The position numbers and the translations under genes were made by a program. Positions 49,191 through 58,619 of a stretch of DNA of 64,000 bases are shown piece by piece (within the stretch, counting starts at the first letter, position 1; every line of letters starts with the position of its first letter). The notes beneath the pieces are model-generated. The model saw nothing but the letters and a program-made list of their open reading frames with translations. It did not search any database and was not told the origin of the DNA. The stretch is from contig NZ_JBNPMZ010000008.1 of NCBI RefSeq assembly GCF_050314255.1, forward strand, positions 60,648 to 124,647, in the 5' to 3' direction. Source of the DNA: Claveliimonas sp034178805 (GTDB lineage: Bacteria; Bacillota; Clostridia; Lachnospirales; Lachnospiraceae).

Positions 49191-50615
49191 TTGAACTGGG
49201 AACAATTATTATCAACGAAGAGAAAAAGAAACGGATCGGGTAAGACCAGATATACAAGGGCTACCGATCTTCGCAGTGAATTTGAGAAGGATTACCACCG
49301 GATTATCGGCAGCGCATCTTTTCGGCGGCTGCAGGACAAGACGCAGGTATTTCCTCTGGATAAAAGTGATTTCATTCGTACCAGACTGACTCACTCCCTG
49401 GAGGTGTCTTCCTTTGCGAAATCTCTGGGACAGAACATTGGAGAAAATATTCTTGCATACAGGAAAGATCCGGATTTTACAGTGCAGATGAAGGAAGATA
49501 TCTGCAACATTCTGCAATGTGCGGGACTGATACATGATATTGGCAATCCGCCATTCGGACATTTTGGTGAGGAAGCGATCCGCGACTGGTTCGGAAGGAA
49601 TCTTTCGAAGCTGACTTATCGCGGAAAGCCTGTTTCTGAGGTGCTGACACCTCAGATGCGGGAGGATTTTTATCATTTTGAAGGAAATGCGCAGGCATTC
49701 AGGCTTGTGACGAAGCTGCATTTTCTGGTGGACGAGCGGGGAATGAATCTGACTTATGCTCTGCTCAGTACGATGATCAAGTATCCGGTGTCTTCCCTGG
49801 AGATTAATACAAGATCAGGGGATATTAAGGATAAAAAGCTGGGATACTATTATGCGGATGAGGAAATGTTCCGGGAAATTGAAGAAGCAACCGGAACCAA
49901 CGGCTGCAGACATCCTCTTACATTTATTCTGGAGGCGGCGGATGATATCGCTTACAAGACGGCTGATATCGAGGATGCCTTTGTAAAGGGATTTATTTCT
50001 TATCATGATTTGCTGGAAGAGTTGACGGAAATGGAGGAGCGCTATGCCCAGGAGGGAAACAGCTTCAGTCCGTCGGGAAAACTAAAGGAGCTTTATGACA
50101 GGGGAAGGTATCTGCATATGGAAAGTCCGGAGGAATATGCCATAAAGAACTGGATCGTCCGGGTGCAGGGATTTTTGATTACCTGTGCAACTTATGGATT
50201 TACATCAAATTATGAGGCCATTATGGCGGGAACCTATAAGCATGATCTGTTTTATCAGACCTATGCTCAGCGTCTGATGGATCTGTTGGGAGATATGGCA
50301 TATCGCCGGGTATTCACCTCAGAGGCCATTTATCGTATGGAAGTGACGGAAGCTGTTATGATAGACTATCTGATGGACCGGTTTGTAGGTGCGGTAATCG
50401 GATATGACGACAAAGAGGAGGAGATGAATGCCATTGATCAGCGGATGGTGTCTTTCATTTCCAGTAATTATAAAAATGCATACCACTATCATGCAAGAGG
50501 CAAGGATGATGTGGAAAAGCTGTATCTGAGGCTTCTTCTGGTGACAGATTATATCTGTGGAATGACGGATAGCTATGCCAAGCGGTTTTATCAGGAATTA
50601 AAAGCAATAATATAG
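49191..50615 (+). CDS. dgt: deoxyguanosinetriphosphate triphosphohydrolase-like protein
   Basis: A 474-residue HD-domain dNTPase. N-terminal RTRLTHSLEVSSFAKSLG (H of the HD site), LIHDIGNPPFGHFGEEAI (HD pair), and the later DDIAYKTADIEDAF. It degrades dNTPs to nucleoside and triphosphate. TTG 49191 is the only start that keeps the conserved N-terminus (AAAGGAG 11 nt upstream). Confidence 0.92.
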   Translation: MNWEQLLSTKRKRNGSGKTRYTRATDLRSEFEKDYHRIIGSASFRRLQDKTQVFPLDKSDFIRTRLTHSLEVSSFAKSLGQNIGENILAYRKDPDFTVQMKEDICNILQCAGLIHDIGNPPFGHFGEEAIRDWFGRNLSKLTYRGKPVSEVLTPQMREDFYHFEGNAQAFRLVTKLHFLVDERGMNLTYALLSTMIKYPVSSLEINTRSGDIKDKKLGYYYADEEMFREIEEATGTNGCRHPLTFILEAADDIAYKTADIEDAFVKGFISYHDLLEELTEMEERYAQEGNSFSPSGKLKELYDRGRYLHMESPEEYAIKNWIVRVQGFLITCATYGFTSNYEAIMAGTYKHDLFYQTYAQRLMDLLGDMAYRRVFTSEAIYRMEVTEAVMIDYLMDRFVGAVIGYDDKEEEMNAIDQRMVSFISSNYKNAYHYHARGKDDVEKLYLRLLLVTDYICGMTDSYAKRFYQELKAII

Positions 50616-50676
50616 GAATTTTAGGAACGGGTAGCGAATAGATTGTGATGAATAACACAGGAATGGATGTGGTAAT

Positions 50677-51588
50677 TTGAAACGATTTATTCGCTACTTA
50701 TATGAATACCGGGATGGGCAGAGAGCACGGAATGTGGGATTTGTCCGGGTGGATCAGGATGATACTTCCACCGTCGTGCACATTCACGGGAAAGGACTAC
50801 GGCTGTCGGGAGAGCGAAAGCTGCGATTGTATATTTTCTTCCGTGAAAATGGCGTCTGCCGGGGGATCTGGCAGGGAGATATCGAGCAGATCAATCCGGC
50901 GGTGAATTATCGACTGGCCTTTACGGCGGAAGATACGGGAAAACCGGAATATTATCCGTGGATTGACGGAGTGATTCTGGAGCACGAAGGAAAACGGAAG
51001 TTTGCTGCCGGATGGGATGATATGCCGGTGGATGTGGATGGCATGGTAGAGTGGCGCGAGCAGACCACTGAAGACCGGGTGAAAGCGTCACCGGAGAAGG
51101 ATGCAGAGGCACCGGTGAGAGAACCTGCGGAAGAAAGAACTGAGGGAGCACCTTCAGGAGAATCCGTAAAGGAAGTTTCGGAAGAACCGAAGGAATCCCG
51201 ACAGGAAGATATGGTTATGGAAGAAACAGAGGTGGATACATATCTGCCGCCGAGCACTCCCCGTGTGGAGAAAATCTGCCGTCAGGACATTGCCAGACTT
51301 CCGCGCTGTGAGTGGAGGCTTGCCAACAACAGCTTTCTGCTGCATGGATGCCATAATTATCATCATCTGATTCTTCTGGACGAGGGTGATGTGTTGTGGC
51401 TGGGAGTTCCGGGCATTTATCATCGGCGGGAGGCAAAGGCGGCGGAAAGCTTTGGCTTTTCCAGATTTGTCCGTCTGAAGGAAGAATTAGGAGAAGATAT
51501 AGCCGGGAAAACTATGGGGGAAGAAGACTGGGGAGAGGATTTTGGCTACTGGTGCAGGAAAGTGCGCCGCAGAGGAGACAAAGATTGA
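50677..51588 (+). CDS. DUF6128-like protein
   Basis: A 303-residue cytosolic protein: an N-terminal domain (residues 1-125; MKRFIRYLYEYRDGQRARNVGFVRVDQ, YYPWIDGVILEHEGKRKFAAGWDD), an acidic spacer (about 130-195), and a C-terminal domain (NNSFLLHGCHNYHHLILLDEGDVLWLGVPGIYHRREAKAA). Matches the DUF6128 pattern in Lachnospiraceae. Start TTG 50677. Function unknown. Confidence 0.72.
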   Translation: MKRFIRYLYEYRDGQRARNVGFVRVDQDDTSTVVHIHGKGLRLSGERKLRLYIFFRENGVCRGIWQGDIEQINPAVNYRLAFTAEDTGKPEYYPWIDGVILEHEGKRKFAAGWDDMPVDVDGMVEWREQTTEDRVKASPEKDAEAPVREPAEERTEGAPSGESVKEVSEEPKESRQEDMVMEETEVDTYLPPSTPRVEKICRQDIARLPRCEWRLANNSFLLHGCHNYHHLILLDEGDVLWLGVPGIYHRREAKAAESFGFSRFVRLKEELGEDIAGKTMGEEDWGEDFGYWCRKVRRRGDKD

Positions 51589-51613
51589 ACCCGGGAGAAG
51601 GGAGTGGCTTTTA

Positions 51614-52108
51614 GTGTACACAACAGATGAAAAATATATGAAAGAAGCGATAAAGCAGGCGAAGAAGGCGTATGCTCTGGATGAGACGCCCATTGGATGT
51701 GTCATCGTTTATGAGGGAAAGATAATCGGGCGGGGATATAACAGACGGAATACGGATAAAAACACACTGGCACATGCGGAGATTGCGGCCATTCGAAAAG
51801 CAAGCCGCAAAATAGGAGACTGGCGGCTGGAGGGCTGTACCATGTATGTCACTCTGGAGCCATGCCAGATGTGTGCCGGTGCTATTGTGCAGTCCCGGAT
51901 GACCAGAGTGGTAGTAGGGTGTATGAATCCCAAAGCTGGATGTGCGGGGTCGGTTTTAAATCTTCTGGATATGCAGGAGTTCAATCATCAGGTAGAACTT
52001 ACCACGGGAGTTCTGGAGGAAGAATGCAGTGGATTAATGAAACAGTTCTTTAAAGAACTCAGAATGAGAAAGAAAACGGAAAAAAATAACGGAGAAGTGC
52101 AGAATTAA
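51614..52108 (+). CDS. tadA: tRNA adenosine(34) deaminase TadA
   Basis: A 164-residue zinc enzyme making inosine-34 in tRNA-Arg(ACG). HAEIAAIRKA (zinc His and catalytic Glu) and PCQMCAGAI (two Cys), KAGCAGSVLNLL at the substrate loop. GTG 51614 has AAGGGAG 9 nt upstream. The adjacent, convergent SRP RNA recalls the Bacillus tadA-scr region. Unrelated to the Tad pilus gene of the same name. Confidence 0.95.
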   Translation: MYTTDEKYMKEAIKQAKKAYALDETPIGCVIVYEGKIIGRGYNRRNTDKNTLAHAEIAAIRKASRKIGDWRLEGCTMYVTLEPCQMCAGAIVQSRMTRVVVGCMNPKAGCAGSVLNLLDMQEFNHQVELTTGVLEEECSGLMKQFFKELRMRKKTEKNNGEVQN

Positions 52109-52123
52109 AATACACTCTCCGTT
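52088..52123. terminator. bidirectional terminator tadA / SRP RNA
   Basis: AACGGAGAAGTG (52088-52099) / CACTCTCCGTT (52113-52123). On the minus strand it is followed by ATTTTTTTCC, a good T run ending the SRP transcript; on the plus strand T7 comes 8 nt later. Confidence 0.85.
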
Positions 52124-52136
52124 AAAATCCTTTTTT

Positions 52137-52398
52137 TCGTGCATTGCGCTTCGAACTTGGCCAATAAACGTTACTCTGGCAGTTAACTCAGCCCAGGCAC
52201 CCTCACGGCACCCGGAAGGTTCCGCTTAGTGCTGCTTCGTTCCCGACCTGACACGATTCACGGATTCCCGTCGCGTGAGACCCAAACATCAACGTCACTT
52301 ACCAAAGGCAGCTTTACCAGCTTTCGCCCTCTGCGCAATATCACCCCTGCTGTAGCGGATTGCAGGTACAAGGTACCGCTAGCACCCCGGCTGCACGA
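52137..52398 (-). ncRNA. ffs: signal recognition particle RNA, large bacterial type
   Basis: About 262 nt. On the minus strand the helix-8 core reads GTCAGGTCGGGAACGAAGCAGC, here quoted in parts: GTCAGGTC, a GGAA tetraloop closed by G:C (usual form is C:G, a compensatory swap), and GAAGCAGC. The 5' TCGTGCA pairs with the 3' TGCACGA, and an Alu-like 5' part is present as in Bacillus scRNA. It binds Ffh for co-translational membrane targeting. It has a perfect promoter and a hairpin terminator. Confidence 0.93.
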
Positions 52399-52404
52399 GT
52401 CTAT

Positions 52405-52433
52405 ATTGTAACCTGTTTTTGCGAAAATGTCAA
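52405..52433 (-). promoter_or_regulatory. promoter of SRP RNA
   Basis: Minus strand TTGACA (52428-52433), 17 nt, TACAAT (52405-52410); predicted start near 52398. Confidence 0.85.
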
Positions 52434-52450
52434 TGGAAGCAGAACATCAA

Positions 52451-52479
52451 TTGTAAAAGTTATAAAATTATTGTAGAAT
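52451..52479 (+). promoter_or_regulatory. promoter of the radical SAM gene
   Basis: TTGTAA (52451-52456), 17 nt, TAGAAT (52474-52479). The predicted start (about 52486) is only a few nt before ATG 52490. Confidence 0.55.
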
Positions 52480-52489
52480 AACAAGTACT

Positions 52490-54262
52490 ATGGAAACAAA
52501 AAAGATATTATTAACGGCAATTAATGCAAAATACATTCATTCTAATCTGGCAGTTTACAGTCTGAGGGCCTATGCAAATGAGTGCCTGGAGAGAAAGAAT
52601 GCAGGAGAGAATAAAGAAGACGATGAAGAAAAAGTAAAAATTGATATTGCGGAATATACCATTAATCAGCAGACGGACGAGATACTGATGGATATTTACA
52701 GGCGTCATCCGGACATGCTGTGTTTCTCATGCTATATCTGGAATATACAGTATGTAAGAGAGATCGTGCGTGAGGTGGCCAAGATTCTGCCGGATGCCGG
52801 GATATGGCTTGGAGGGCCGGAGGTGTCTTATGATGCCGTTCGTGTACTGGAGGAGCTGCCGGAGGTGACCGGTGTGATGAAGGGAGAGGGAGAGGAGACT
52901 TTCGCCCGTCTTGTGTTGGGAGAATGTAAACAGGAGATGACGGGCATCACGTTTCGCGATGAGGAGGGAAGGATTATAGAACGTCCCTGGCGTGAAGTGA
53001 TGGATTTGAATAAAGTTCCGTTTATCTACCAGGATATGACAGATTTCGCAAACAAAATCATATATTATGAAAGCAGCAGGGGGTGTCCGTTTTCCTGCAG
53101 CTACTGTCTCTCATCAGTAGATAAGAAACTTCGGTTCCGGGATGTAGAACTGGTGAAGAAGGAATTGCAGTTTTTCATTGACCGGGAGGTGCCGCAGGTA
53201 AAATTCGTGGATCGGACTTTTAACTGCAGTCACACACATGCCATGGAAATATGGAAATATATAACAGAGCATGACAGGGGAATCACGAATTTTCATTTTG
53301 AAATATCGGCGGATCTGCTGAATGAGGAAGAGATTGCGATGATCCAGTCTATGCGTCCGGGATTGATTCAGCTGGAAATCGGTGTGCAGTCCACCTGTCC
53401 TGAAACGATCCGGGAGATCAGGCGTACCATGAAGTTTGGGAAAGTGGCGGAGGCAGTGCGTTCCGTCGGGAAAAACGGAAATGTCCATCAGCATCTTGAT
53501 CTGATCGCAGGATTGCCATATGAGAACCTGAAGAGGTTTGAGGAGTCATTTAATGATGTTTATGCATTGAAACCGGAGCAGCTTCAGCTGGGATTTCTGA
53601 AGGTGCTGAAGGGCTCCTTCATGGAGCAGAACCAAGAAGCATATGGCCTGATCTGTAAGGATACGCCGCCCTATGAAGTTCTTTGTACTAAATGGCTCTC
53701 TTATGACGATGTTCTCTGCCTGAAAGGGGTAGAGGAAATGGTGGAAATATATTACAACAGCGGACAATTTTCGAGGACGATCCGGAAGCTGGAGGAAGAA
53801 TTTTCTTCTGCGTTTGGAATGTACCGGGAGCTGGCGGAATATTATACAGTATGCGGCCTTCATAAAGTCAGCCATGCCAGAGCGTCCAGATACGAAATAC
53901 TTTTAGAATTTATCCAAAAGAAGAAACCGGAGAATGCAGAGATTTATCGAGAACTTCTGATCTATGATTATTATCTGCGGGAGAATGCAAAGACCCGACC
54001 GGAATTTGCGGGAGAATATCAGCTGAGCAGGGAAGAGGTGCGGCTATTTTATGAAGAGGAGGCGGAAAGCCGCCGGTATTTACCGGATTACGGGAAATAT
54101 GACCGGAACCAGGTGAGAAGGATGACCCATCTGGAATATTTTCCGCATCTGGAGGAAATGATACTTTTTGATTATGCCGTCAGAAATCCGCTGACGAAGG
54201 AAGCAAGAACGGCAAAGGTCGATACTCGGTATTGCAAAAGTATCATAAACAGTTTAAAATGA
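52490..54262 (+). CDS. B12-binding radical SAM protein with DUF4080
   Basis: A 590-residue enzyme: N-terminal cobalamin-binding-like domain (residues 1-160; NAKYIHSNLAVYSLRAYA, WLGGPEVSYD), radical SAM core with the 4Fe-4S motif SSRGCPFSCSYCLSS near residue 195, and a C-terminal DUF4080 domain (about 375-590). Members are common in anaerobes; substrate unknown. No ribosome-binding site precedes ATG 52490, and the promoter places transcription start a few bases ahead. Confidence 0.9.
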   Translation: METKKILLTAINAKYIHSNLAVYSLRAYANECLERKNAGENKEDDEEKVKIDIAEYTINQQTDEILMDIYRRHPDMLCFSCYIWNIQYVREIVREVAKILPDAGIWLGGPEVSYDAVRVLEELPEVTGVMKGEGEETFARLVLGECKQEMTGITFRDEEGRIIERPWREVMDLNKVPFIYQDMTDFANKIIYYESSRGCPFSCSYCLSSVDKKLRFRDVELVKKELQFFIDREVPQVKFVDRTFNCSHTHAMEIWKYITEHDRGITNFHFEISADLLNEEEIAMIQSMRPGLIQLEIGVQSTCPETIREIRRTMKFGKVAEAVRSVGKNGNVHQHLDLIAGLPYENLKRFEESFNDVYALKPEQLQLGFLKVLKGSFMEQNQEAYGLICKDTPPYEVLCTKWLSYDDVLCLKGVEEMVEIYYNSGQFSRTIRKLEEEFSSAFGMYRELAEYYTVCGLHKVSHARASRYEILLEFIQKKKPENAEIYRELLIYDYYLRENAKTRPEFAGEYQLSREEVRLFYEEEAESRRYLPDYGKYDRNQVRRMTHLEYFPHLEEMILFDYAVRNPLTKEARTAKVDTRYCKSIINSLK

Positions 54263-54291
54263 TAAAACAGGCAGCGAAAGAGGCGATTAAA

Positions 54292-54396
54292 ATGAATTTT
54301 AATGATAAAAAAACGAGAAGAATTGTATCGATTATCGTGATCGTCGTAGTTGTGGCGATGGTTGCGACTACTATTATTCCGGCATTGTTGTTTTAA
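54292..54396 (+). CDS. small single-helix membrane protein
   Basis: A 34-residue ORF: MNFNDKKTRR, then a hydrophobic helix IVSIIVIVVVVAMVATTIIPALLF. AAAGAGGCG lies before ATG 54292. Similar tiny one-helix proteins are frequent in Lachnospiraceae next to such genes; function unknown. It sits 29 bp after the radical SAM gene and 28 bp before the VanW gene, so the three are likely co-transcribed. Confidence 0.6.
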   Translation: MNFNDKKTRRIVSIIVIVVVVAMVATTIIPALLF

Positions 54397-54424
54397 GCGG
54401 GGGAAATGAGCGGGGTGTAAGCAT

Positions 54425-55975
54425 ATGGCGGCGGATAGGAGAAGGAAAATAAGCAGACGGGTCAGTCTGCGCAGAAAGCGGCAGATGCAGGCGCTTTTTA
54501 TTCTGATATCTGCGATGGTGATTTTTGTATTTGCCGGGTCGTATCTGGCTCTCAGGAATTATGTCAGACAGGTGAAGGAAACGGAGATCTGTGACAATGT
54601 TTTCATTGGCAATGTGGATGTTTCGGGGATGACAGCAGAGAAGGCTGAGGAAGTCATGGAAAAGCATCTGAAAGAAGACCGTGCGACGATTCTTACCATG
54701 ATGGTGGGAGAGAAGAATACGGAAACGACTTTGAAAGAACTGGGACTTTCTGTAAAAGGAATGGACAAGTTGATTCAGGAGGCTGTAGATTACGGAAAAA
54801 AAGGAAGTATGTGGAGACGCTATCGGCAGATGAAGAAGCTTGTGAAGAAGCCGTTAGTTATAAAAGAAACCTTTGTCCTTGATAAGGAATCGGCGGATGC
54901 GGTATTTGAAGAGAAAGTGATTCCTCTGGAAAATGGAGCTGTGGATGCTGCCATTCGAAAGACCGTTAACGGATTTGAGATTGAGGCGGAAAAAGAAGGA
55001 AAGACGGTTAATGTTGCGGAATCTTTGGAAAAGATAACGACTCATCTGAATCAGGAGTGGGATCATGAGGATTTTTCAGTGGAGATGGTTCTGAAGAAAG
55101 ATATGCCCCGGATCACAGAAGCCGATCTGGAACAGATTCAGGATGAACTGGGTACTTTCTCTACCGATGCAGGCGGAGGAGAACGGTGGCAGAATCTGAA
55201 GACGGGAGTTGGTAAGCTGAATGGAGTTGTCCTGATGCCGGGAGAAGAACTTTCGGTTTATGATACCACAGCTCCTTATGATGAGGAGCACGGTTATGTG
55301 GAGGCGGGAGCCTATGAGAACGGACAGATTGTACCTGCCTTTGGAGGCGGCATCTGTCAGGTGTCTTCCACATTATATAACGCGGCTATTTATGCGGAGC
55401 TGGAGATTCTGGAGCGGTATCCGCATTCCATGACGGTGGCCTATGTCGAACCTTCAAGAGATGCGGCTATCGCTGGTGGATATATGGATTTCCGGTTCAA
55501 GAATCCTTATGATGCACCGGTATATATCTATGGGACGATTGACGGAGCGAATCAGCTGATTTTTACGATTTACGGAAAAGAGACGAGACCGAAGAACAGG
55601 AAGATTGATTTTGAAAGTGAAACGGTCAGTACAGAGGAATATACGGTAGTATACCAGGAAAATCCGGAACTGCCGCTTGGACAGATGCAGTATACCGGAA
55701 ATCCACATGCGGGAAAAGAAGCCAGACTCTGGAAGATTATTTACAAAGACGGAAAAGAAGTAAGCAGGGAAGAGTTCAATACCAGCTACTATTCGAAATC
55801 CGATGAGATTATAGAAGTGGGAACAAAGGGAGCGGGAGCAGCATCCGGAGCGATCAGCACAGCAATCGCATCCCAGAATTATGAACAGATCATGAATGCT
55901 ATTAATCAGGCGGCCTCCTATGATCAGAGTTATTCAGAGGATGACAATGAAGAAGAGGAGAGCGACGAGTCATAG
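54425..55975 (+). CDS. VanW family protein with YoaR-like and G5 domains
   Basis: A 516-residue membrane-anchored extracytoplasmic protein: basic N-terminus, one helix (about residues 25-43), YoaR/PG-binding-4 like repeats (about 55-230), VanW domain (about 255-385; GGGERWQNLKTGVGKLNG, FGGGICQVSSTLYNAA) and a C-terminal G5-like part plus acidic tail. Linked to the cell wall; despite the name there is no vancomycin-resistance operon here. Confidence 0.88.
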   Translation: MAADRRRKISRRVSLRRKRQMQALFILISAMVIFVFAGSYLALRNYVRQVKETEICDNVFIGNVDVSGMTAEKAEEVMEKHLKEDRATILTMMVGEKNTETTLKELGLSVKGMDKLIQEAVDYGKKGSMWRRYRQMKKLVKKPLVIKETFVLDKESADAVFEEKVIPLENGAVDAAIRKTVNGFEIEAEKEGKTVNVAESLEKITTHLNQEWDHEDFSVEMVLKKDMPRITEADLEQIQDELGTFSTDAGGGERWQNLKTGVGKLNGVVLMPGEELSVYDTTAPYDEEHGYVEAGAYENGQIVPAFGGGICQVSSTLYNAAIYAELEILERYPHSMTVAYVEPSRDAAIAGGYMDFRFKNPYDAPVYIYGTIDGANQLIFTIYGKETRPKNRKIDFESETVSTEEYTVVYQENPELPLGQMQYTGNPHAGKEARLWKIIYKDGKEVSREEFNTSYYSKSDEIIEVGTKGAGAASGAISTAIASQNYEQIMNAINQAASYDQSYSEDDNEEEESDES

Positions 55976-55991
55976 CAGGAGGAACAGGAAA

Positions 55992-56897
55992 ATGATGCAC
56001 ACGATGTTACGGACAGACAAACACTGGGTTTGGTACACCGATTCTTTCTATGGATATCAGAAAGACCTCGGTGTATTTGCCATGGCATCCGCTGTGAATC
56101 AGATGGCATCCAGGGGAGTGGAAAAGTGTTTGATAGATGCGAAGATCACACTGCCGTTTTCTATGCAGAAATCTGAGATCATTTCCATGAAAAAAGAGAT
56201 GGAGCGAGCGGCGAAGGCGCTTCCGGTAGAATCTCTGCATGTAGAGGGGACTGTCGGATGTGAGGCGGCGCTGCCTTTTATTACAGTAACGGCGGCGGGA
56301 GCGGCGGATGAGGCGCTCCTTGCCGATGCGACGCTGACGGCGCGAGCCGGATGGGACATTGTCCTGACGAAGTGGGTCGGTCTTGAAGGAATGCTGAGAA
56401 TTGCAGCAGAAAAGGAAGCGGTTCTCGCCGCGAGATTTACCCCTGTATTTTTGAACCAGATAAAATCATACACACCCCAGATTTTTGCACTTCGGGAAAT
56501 TGCCGTTGCAAAAGCCATGGGCGTGTCTGTCATACGTCAGATCGGTGAAGGAGGCATACTTGCGTCCCTTCATTATCTGGCGCAGGAAACGGGCATGGGC
56601 CTTTCTGTGGATATGAAGAAGATATCTATTAAACAGGAGACCATAGAGGTCTGTGAACATTTTCGCCTTAATCCGTATCAGCTCACATCACATGGGTGTA
56701 TGCTGATGCTGACGAACCGGGGAGAGGAACTGGCAGATGCGCTTGTACAGGATGGCATAACGGCGTCTGTGATAGGGCGCCTGAATAATGGCAATGACAA
56801 AGTCATTCATAACGGTGAGGACATGCGGTATATTGACCGTCCGGCACCGGATGAACTGACGAAGATATTCTTGGAAGATGCGGGGTCACGGCAGTGA
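55992..56897 (+). CDS. AIR synthase-related (PurM/HypE C-terminal-like) protein
   Basis: A 301-residue protein. It contains a C-terminal AIR-synthase-like domain (about residues 100-290; AGWDIVLTKWVGLEGMLRIAAEKE, SLHYLAQETGMGLSVDMKKI, NPYQLTSHGCMLMLT) of the kind that binds ATP substrates in HypE/ThiL/SelD, but no clear glycine-rich N-terminal ATP motif. No hyp genes are adjacent. AGGAGG (55977-55982) sets ATG 55992 or 55995. Confidence 0.75.
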   Translation: MMHTMLRTDKHWVWYTDSFYGYQKDLGVFAMASAVNQMASRGVEKCLIDAKITLPFSMQKSEIISMKKEMERAAKALPVESLHVEGTVGCEAALPFITVTAAGAADEALLADATLTARAGWDIVLTKWVGLEGMLRIAAEKEAVLAARFTPVFLNQIKSYTPQIFALREIAVAKAMGVSVIRQIGEGGILASLHYLAQETGMGLSVDMKKISIKQETIEVCEHFRLNPYQLTSHGCMLMLTNRGEELADALVQDGITASVIGRLNNGNDKVIHNGEDMRYIDRPAPDELTKIFLEDAGSRQ

Positions 56898-56943
56898 TCC
56901 CTTTTTTACTCTATAGAAAACTTAGACAACAGGAGGAAAAGAA

Positions 56944-57435
56944 ATGAATGAAAACAGAAGACAGATACTGCGGTATCTGGAAACAAACAGCAGAATTGAT
57001 CTGAAGGAGCTGGCAGTACTGCTGGGCACCGATGAGGTGACAATCATGAATGAAGTGGCAACTATGGAGCAGGAAAAGATTATCTGCGGATATCATACGC
57101 TGATTGATTGGGATAAGGCTGGAGTAGAACTTGTAAATGCACTTATTGAAGTGAGGGTCACACCTCAGAGAAACGATGGATTTGATAAAGTAGCTGAAAG
57201 AATTTATAACTATCCGGAGGTGACGGCCGTTTATCTGATCTCGGGAGCATATGATCTGCTTGTGTCCATGGAAGGAAGGACTCTGCAGGAGGTTTCCCGT
57301 TTCGTATCCGAGAAACTTTCATCTATTGAGCCGGTTATCAGTACCGCTACTCATTTTATTCTGAAAAAATATAAGGACCACGGCACGGTTATGGGAAGAA
57401 AGATGAAAGAAGAAAGGATGCTGGTGACACCGTAA
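56944..57435 (+). CDS. Lrp/AsnC family transcriptional regulator
   Basis: A 163-residue regulator: N-terminal HTH (RRQILRYLETNSRIDLKELAVLLGTDEVTIMNEVATME) and C-terminal RAM ligand-binding domain (VYLISGAYDLLVSMEGRTL). GGAGGAAA precedes the ATG. Its stop and the next ATG share one base, so it very likely controls the coupled aminotransferase in response to an amino acid. Confidence 0.92.
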   Translation: MNENRRQILRYLETNSRIDLKELAVLLGTDEVTIMNEVATMEQEKIICGYHTLIDWDKAGVELVNALIEVRVTPQRNDGFDKVAERIYNYPEVTAVYLISGAYDLLVSMEGRTLQEVSRFVSEKLSSIEPVISTATHFILKKYKDHGTVMGRKMKEERMLVTP

Positions 57436-58601
57436 TGAGAAATCCATTATCACAGAAAATAACAGAAGTAAAACCATCCGGAATCCGTAAGTTTTTTGAT
57501 ATTGTGAGCGAGATGAAGGATGCAATTTCCCTTGGTGTGGGAGAACCGGATTTTGATACGCCGTGGAGGATCCGGGAGGAAGGTATTTATTCCCTGGAGA
57601 GAGGAAGAACTTTTTATACATCCAATGCAGGACTAAAGCCTTTGAAGGAAGAGATATGTAAATATCAGGAAAGAAAGATTAATGTGACTTTTGACCCGGA
57701 TAAAGAAGTTATTGTAACCGTTGGCGGCAGTGAGGGAATAGATATTGCCTTTCGTGCCATGCTGGATCCGGGAGATGAGGTGCTGATTCCGCAGCCATGT
57801 TATGTATCGTATGAACCATGTGCATTTCTGGCCGGAGGGACCCCGGTTATCATACCGCTTCAGCAGAAGAATGATTTTAAGCTGACAGCAGAAGAAGTAG
57901 AGGCAGCTATTACGCCAAAGACAAAAATTCTGGTTTTGCCGTTTCCGAATAATCCGACCGGTGCAGTCATGACGAAAGAAGAGCTGGAACCGATTGCTGA
58001 GGTAGTGAAAAAGCATGATATATATGTGCTTTCTGATGAGATTTATTCAGAGCTTACCTATGGAAAGCCTCACGTATCCATTGCATCCTTCCCGGGAATG
58101 AAGGAACGTACGATTGTGATCAACGGATTTTCCAAGGGATTTGCAATGACGGGCTGGCGTCTCGGCTATGTGTGCGGACCGGAAGTGATAATAAAGCAGA
58201 TGCTGAAAATCCATCAGTATGCAATCATGTGCGCTCCTACCAACAGCCAGTATGCGGCTGTCGAGGGATTGCGTCACTGTGAAGGCGAAGTGCAGAGCAT
58301 GCGTGAGGCGTATAACCAGAGGCGGCGTTTCCTCATGCATGAGTTCAAGCGCATGAAGCTGGAGTGTTTTGAACCTTACGGGGCATTTTATGTATTTCCG
58401 TGCATCAAGGAATTTGGTATGACTTCCGAAGAATTTGCTACCCGTTTCCTGCGGGAGGAGAAGGTTGCAGTTGTTCCCGGAACAGCATTCGGTGACAGCG
58501 GAGAAGGATTCATCCGTATTTCCTATGCATATTCTCTGGATGAACTGAAAGAAGCATTGAGGCGCCTTGGAAATTTCATAGGACGGTTGCGTAACGAATA
58601 A
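57435..58601 (+). CDS. class I/II pyridoxal-phosphate aminotransferase
   Basis: A 388-residue fold-type I aminotransferase. Substrate region SLGVGEPDFDTP, PLP contacts GGSEGIDIAFRAM and LPFPNNPTGAV, SDEIYSELTY, Schiff-base Lys in GFSKGFAMTGWRLGY, and Arg in GFIRISYA. The PatA/aspartate-type subgroup paired with an Lrp regulator is common in Firmicutes. Substrate not certain. Confidence 0.92.
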   Translation: MRNPLSQKITEVKPSGIRKFFDIVSEMKDAISLGVGEPDFDTPWRIREEGIYSLERGRTFYTSNAGLKPLKEEICKYQERKINVTFDPDKEVIVTVGGSEGIDIAFRAMLDPGDEVLIPQPCYVSYEPCAFLAGGTPVIIPLQQKNDFKLTAEEVEAAITPKTKILVLPFPNNPTGAVMTKEELEPIAEVVKKHDIYVLSDEIYSELTYGKPHVSIASFPGMKERTIVINGFSKGFAMTGWRLGYVCGPEVIIKQMLKIHQYAIMCAPTNSQYAAVEGLRHCEGEVQSMREAYNQRRRFLMHEFKRMKLECFEPYGAFYVFPCIKEFGMTSEEFATRFLREEKVAVVPGTAFGDSGEGFIRISYAYSLDELKEALRRLGNFIGRLRNE

Positions 58602-58619
58602 GAAGGAGTGGCAGGGCAT

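Noticed and set aside
54425..55975. Vancomycin-resistance determinant
   Set aside because: VanW is a family name; no vanHAX ligase or regulator genes are present and VanW alone does not confer resistance.
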